Shown here: positions 62,390-64,000 of the stretch, in pieces | Layout: each line of letters opens with the position of its first letter | Numbering within the stretch: the stretch's first letter is position 1 | Assembly: GCF_001983995.1 (NCBI RefSeq) | Contig: NZ_CP019450.1 | Coordinates: 682,001-746,000 of the forward strand | Reading direction: 5' to 3' | Source: Halioglobus japonicus | Lineage (GTDB): Bacteria; Pseudomonadota; Gammaproteobacteria; Pseudomonadales; Halieaceae | DNA: 64,000 nucleotides | Program-made: the position numbers and the translations under genes | The notes under the pieces: model-generated | Told to the model about the DNA's origin: nothing | What the model saw: only the letters and a program-made list of their open reading frames with translations | Databases searched by the model: none

Positions 62390-62971
62390 TTACAGTTTCT
62401 CCAGCTGTTTGTCGTGAACCCGGCCCAGTGTTACCAGAGCAATGATACTGCCCAATAGCGCCAGCGCCATGTCGGTCTGGGTATCCCATTCGTAGCCCTG
62501 GGTGCCAAGGAACGCGTCTGCGGAGCTGCCCATGGCCACGGCAGCCAGCCATTCGAGCAGTTCATAAAAGGCGGAAAAGGCGAGGCAGAAACAAACGATG
62601 ACGAAGTTGCGCCAGAAGACGCCGTTAATCACCTGCTGCCTGATAAGTAATTCCCGCGCAATCATGGCCGGCACAAAGCCCTGCACAAAGTGAGCTACCT
62701 TGTCATAGTTGTTGCGCTCGGCGCCAAACAGGCCGTCGAACAGGGGCACCTCGGCATAGGTATAGTGGGCGCCAACCATGAGTACAATGCAGTGCAGTAG
62801 AATCAGGCCGTAGAGTAGAGGGGTAAGCACAAAGCGCTGGCGCGTGATGACTAGCACCATCAGGCCGACGAGGGCTGGCGCAACCTCCAGCCACCAGGTC
62901 ACCCGATCGTTGGGTTCAATGGCTGACCAGACCAGTACCGCTGCAAAAATACCCAGCCACAAAAATCGCAT
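62390..62971 (-). CDS. DUF2238 (YjdF-like) integral membrane protein
   Basis: The 193-residue protein has about five membrane segments and the family pattern HYTYAEVPLFDGLFG, RNNYDKVAHFVQGFVPAMIARELL, FYELLEWLAAVAMGSSADAFLGTQGYEWDTQTDM. Function is unknown. It directly precedes the GNAT gene and they probably share a transcript. Confidence 0.87.
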   Translation of the reverse strand: MRFLWLGIFAAVLVWSAIEPNDRVTWWLEVAPALVGLMVLVITRQRFVLTPLLYGLILLHCIVLMVGAHYTYAEVPLFDGLFGAERNNYDKVAHFVQGFVPAMIARELLIRQQVINGVFWRNFVIVCFCLAFSAFYELLEWLAAVAMGSSADAFLGTQGYEWDTQTDMALALLGSIIALVTLGRVHDKQLEKL

Positions 62972-63026
62972 ATGTCGAGCTCCCTGAATCGTATTTTTTA
63001 ATGAAGTATGGTTTGCTTCCAGACAC

Positions 63027-63049
63027 CTGTAAATCTGTAGGCTTTACAG
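63027..63049. promoter_or_regulatory. Inverted repeat upstream of the lipoprotein gene
   Basis: CTGTAAA (63027-63033) and TTTACAG (63043-63049) are perfect 7-bp arms with a 9-bp spacer; an overlapping TCTGTA-N5-TACAGA (63034-63050) is also present. This could be a regulator site or small hairpin in the 182-bp divergent region between the DUF2238 and lipoprotein genes. No regulator is assigned. Confidence 0.4.
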
Positions 63050-63153
63050 ACCGCGGGTACAGTTATAGGCTCAGTCAATCCTGTGCCTTGGGCGCAGGTG
63101 GCCAATATCAATAAACAAGTGCTCAACCTGGCGCTAACGATTTAGGGATTCTT

Positions 63154-63606
63154 ATGAATATTAATAAACTATTTGCCGCGAGTTGTGCGGCCCTTCTCGC
63201 CATGTCGATTACTGCTTGCAGCAAGGAAGACATGGATTCCGCGAAAGCTTCTGCGCAATCAACCGTCGATTCAGTGTCTGAGGCCGCGTCTGACGCTGTG
63301 GATGCCGCCGAGGAAGCCGCCAATGATGCCGCGAAGGCCACCGGCGAGGCCATGGCAGATGCTGGCGACGCTATTGAAGATGCAGCTGATGCGGCCGGCG
63401 ATGCCATTGACGATGCGGCGGACAGCGCCCAGGCTATGGCGGAAGACGCTGTTGATGCCGCTGGTGAAATGGCCAGTGATGCGGCAGATGCAGCGTCTGA
63501 TATGGCCAGCGATGCGGCTGATGCGGCTGCCGATGCAGCTGACGATGCTGAAAAAGCGGCTTCTGATGCAGCCGATGAGGCCAGCAAGGCGCTCGGCCAG
63601 GGCTGA
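63154..63606 (+). CDS. Ala/Asp-rich helical lipoprotein
   Basis: The 150-residue product has a lipoprotein signal peptide with lipobox SITAC (Cys22) and then an almost pure alpha-helical body. That body is built of near-repeats of the type DAADAAxDAxxxA with 7- and 11-residue spacing (about 30-145). Alanine and acidic residues dominate and there are few aromatics. It resembles amphipathic apolipoprotein- or LEA-like helices and would be anchored in the outer or inner membrane. Function unknown. A GC hairpin follows the stop. Confidence 0.8.
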   Translation: MNINKLFAASCAALLAMSITACSKEDMDSAKASAQSTVDSVSEAASDAVDAAEEAANDAAKATGEAMADAGDAIEDAADAAGDAIDDAADSAQAMAEDAVDAAGEMASDAADAASDMASDAADAAADAADDAEKAASDAADEASKALGQG

Positions 63607-63616
63607 GCTGATTGAC

Positions 63617-63641
63617 GCGGGGCGCCTGTCCGGAGCCCCGC
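63617..63641. terminator. Convergent hairpin after the lipoprotein gene
   Basis: GCGGGGC (63617-63623) and GCCCCGC (63635-63641) pair around an 11-nt loop that contains TCCGGA. It separates the lipoprotein gene from the convergent M20 peptidase gene. No T run follows, so it may be a weak or Rho-assisted terminator. Confidence 0.5.
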
Positions 63642-63647
63642 TCTCCA

Positions 63648-64000
63648 TCAGGGCTTGAACAGCCCCAGTAGTGTGTCAGTGACTGCCTGTACGCCCGTGT
63701 CGATAGCCGGTGCAGCATCCGGCGCAAACTTTGCTGAATGCAGGCTGGGGAGCGACAGCTCACCGCGCTCCGAAGCGGCATAGTCGGCAGGTTTCACCGC
63801 ACCCAACCACATCAGGCTACCCGGAATGGCGTGTTCGGTGCGCCCGTAGCGGGCAAAGTCTTCACCGCCCATGACCGGACTGGTCTTGATGACCGCGTCT
63901 GCCCCCAGACTCTGCTCCAGTAGCGGCACAACCTGTGCTACCAGCTCCGGGTTGTTGTATACCGCCGGGGTGTATTCGTCCTTGACCTCCACCAGTGGCA
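63648..64000 (-). CDS. M20-family amidohydrolase/peptidase (C-terminal part)
   Basis: The C-terminal 117 or so codons of a gene that runs off the right edge. The segment with PVMGGEDFARYGR is the conserved metal-ligand region near the end of M20D amidohydrolases (hippurate hydrolase and indole-acetyl-amino-acid hydrolase type), and SLHSAKFAPDAAPAIDTGVQAVTDTLL is the closing part (HxxxFxxDD-like, here HSAKFAPDA). It probably hydrolyses N-acylated amino acids. The rest of the gene is outside the window. Confidence 0.87.
   Translation of the reverse strand, partial: PLVEVKDEYTPAVYNNPELVAQVVPLLEQSLGADAVIKTSPVMGGEDFARYGRTEHAIPGSLMWLGAVKPADYAASERGELSLPSLHSAKFAPDAAPAIDTGVQAVTDTLLGLFKP

Overview
The window is ordinary, gene-dense chromosome of a GC-rich gammaproteobacterium. 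Gene content and order are very close to Pseudomonas: crc-like/pyrE/slmA/argB/algC/coaBC/radC/rpmBG/mutM, coaD/rsmD/ftsY/ftsEX/rpoH, then trmB, hemW/rdgB/DUF4426/metW/metX/yggT/proC/yggS, pilT/pilU, ruvX/algH/tonB/gshB, and finally metF/ahcY/metK/ArsR-type regulator/tkt/epd/pgk/fba. The accessory genes (multihaem cytochrome, FAD steroid-dehydrogenase-like enzyme, OprB porin, NDH-SelD fusion) suit a marine relative such as the Halieaceae/OM60 group. That placement is inference from gene content, not a phylogeny. No rRNA, tRNA, CRISPR array, insertion sequence or prophage was seen, and no stretch over 300 bp lacks a gene.

Layout. 1-8.1 kb: nucleotide, arginine and coenzyme A genes (crc-like, pyrE, slmA, argB, long algC, coaBC, radC); dut is absent from its usual place between coaBC and algC. 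8.2-16.4 kb: ribosomal proteins L28/L33, mutM, coaD, rsmD, ftsY-ftsE-ftsX, rpoH, DUF423, trmB. 16.4-22.5 kb (minus strand): a tight yggS/proC/yggT/metX/metW/DUF4426/rdgB/hemW block. 22.5-24.8 kb: pilT-pilU twitching ATPases. 24.8-27.7 kb (minus): gshB, tonB, algH, ruvX. 27.8-32 kb: esterase, OprB-like porin, sugar-acid kinase, rsmE. 32-36.6 kb (minus): a SAM-cycle cluster (ArsR-methyltransferase regulator, metK, ahcY, metF). 36.7-43 kb: tkt-epd-pgk-fba and a hydrolase. 43-51.7 kb: octahaem TPR cytochrome, glycosyltransferase/PAP2 pair, amidotransferase, a PP2C/STAS partner-switch operon and a small double-glycine-leader peptide. 51.7-57.6 kb: FAD dehydrogenase, rdgC, mnmH and a fused oxidoreductase-SelD. 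57.6-64 kb: RND efflux pair, GNAT, membrane protein, Ala/Asp-rich lipoprotein and a partial M20 peptidase.

Most notable observations. (1) A perfect CIRCE element overlaps an excellent sigma-E-type promoter just upstream of rpoH, which would place the sigma-32 gene under both HrcA and RpoE. (2) Two near-identical 20-bp palindromes sit between the SahR-like regulator and tkt; the regulator's own promoter has its -35 inside one of them and would give an almost leaderless mRNA. (3) Seven conserved genes (rsmD, ftsY, gshB, kdgK-like, rsmE, selD fusion, RND permease) each lack exactly one base, mostly in short homopolymers. This looks like systematic base-calling error rather than gene decay, so affected proteins are described as if repaired. 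The OprB-like gene also carries an in-frame amber codon. (4) A bacteriocin-like peptide lies just upstream of a small membrane protein and the phosphatase operon.
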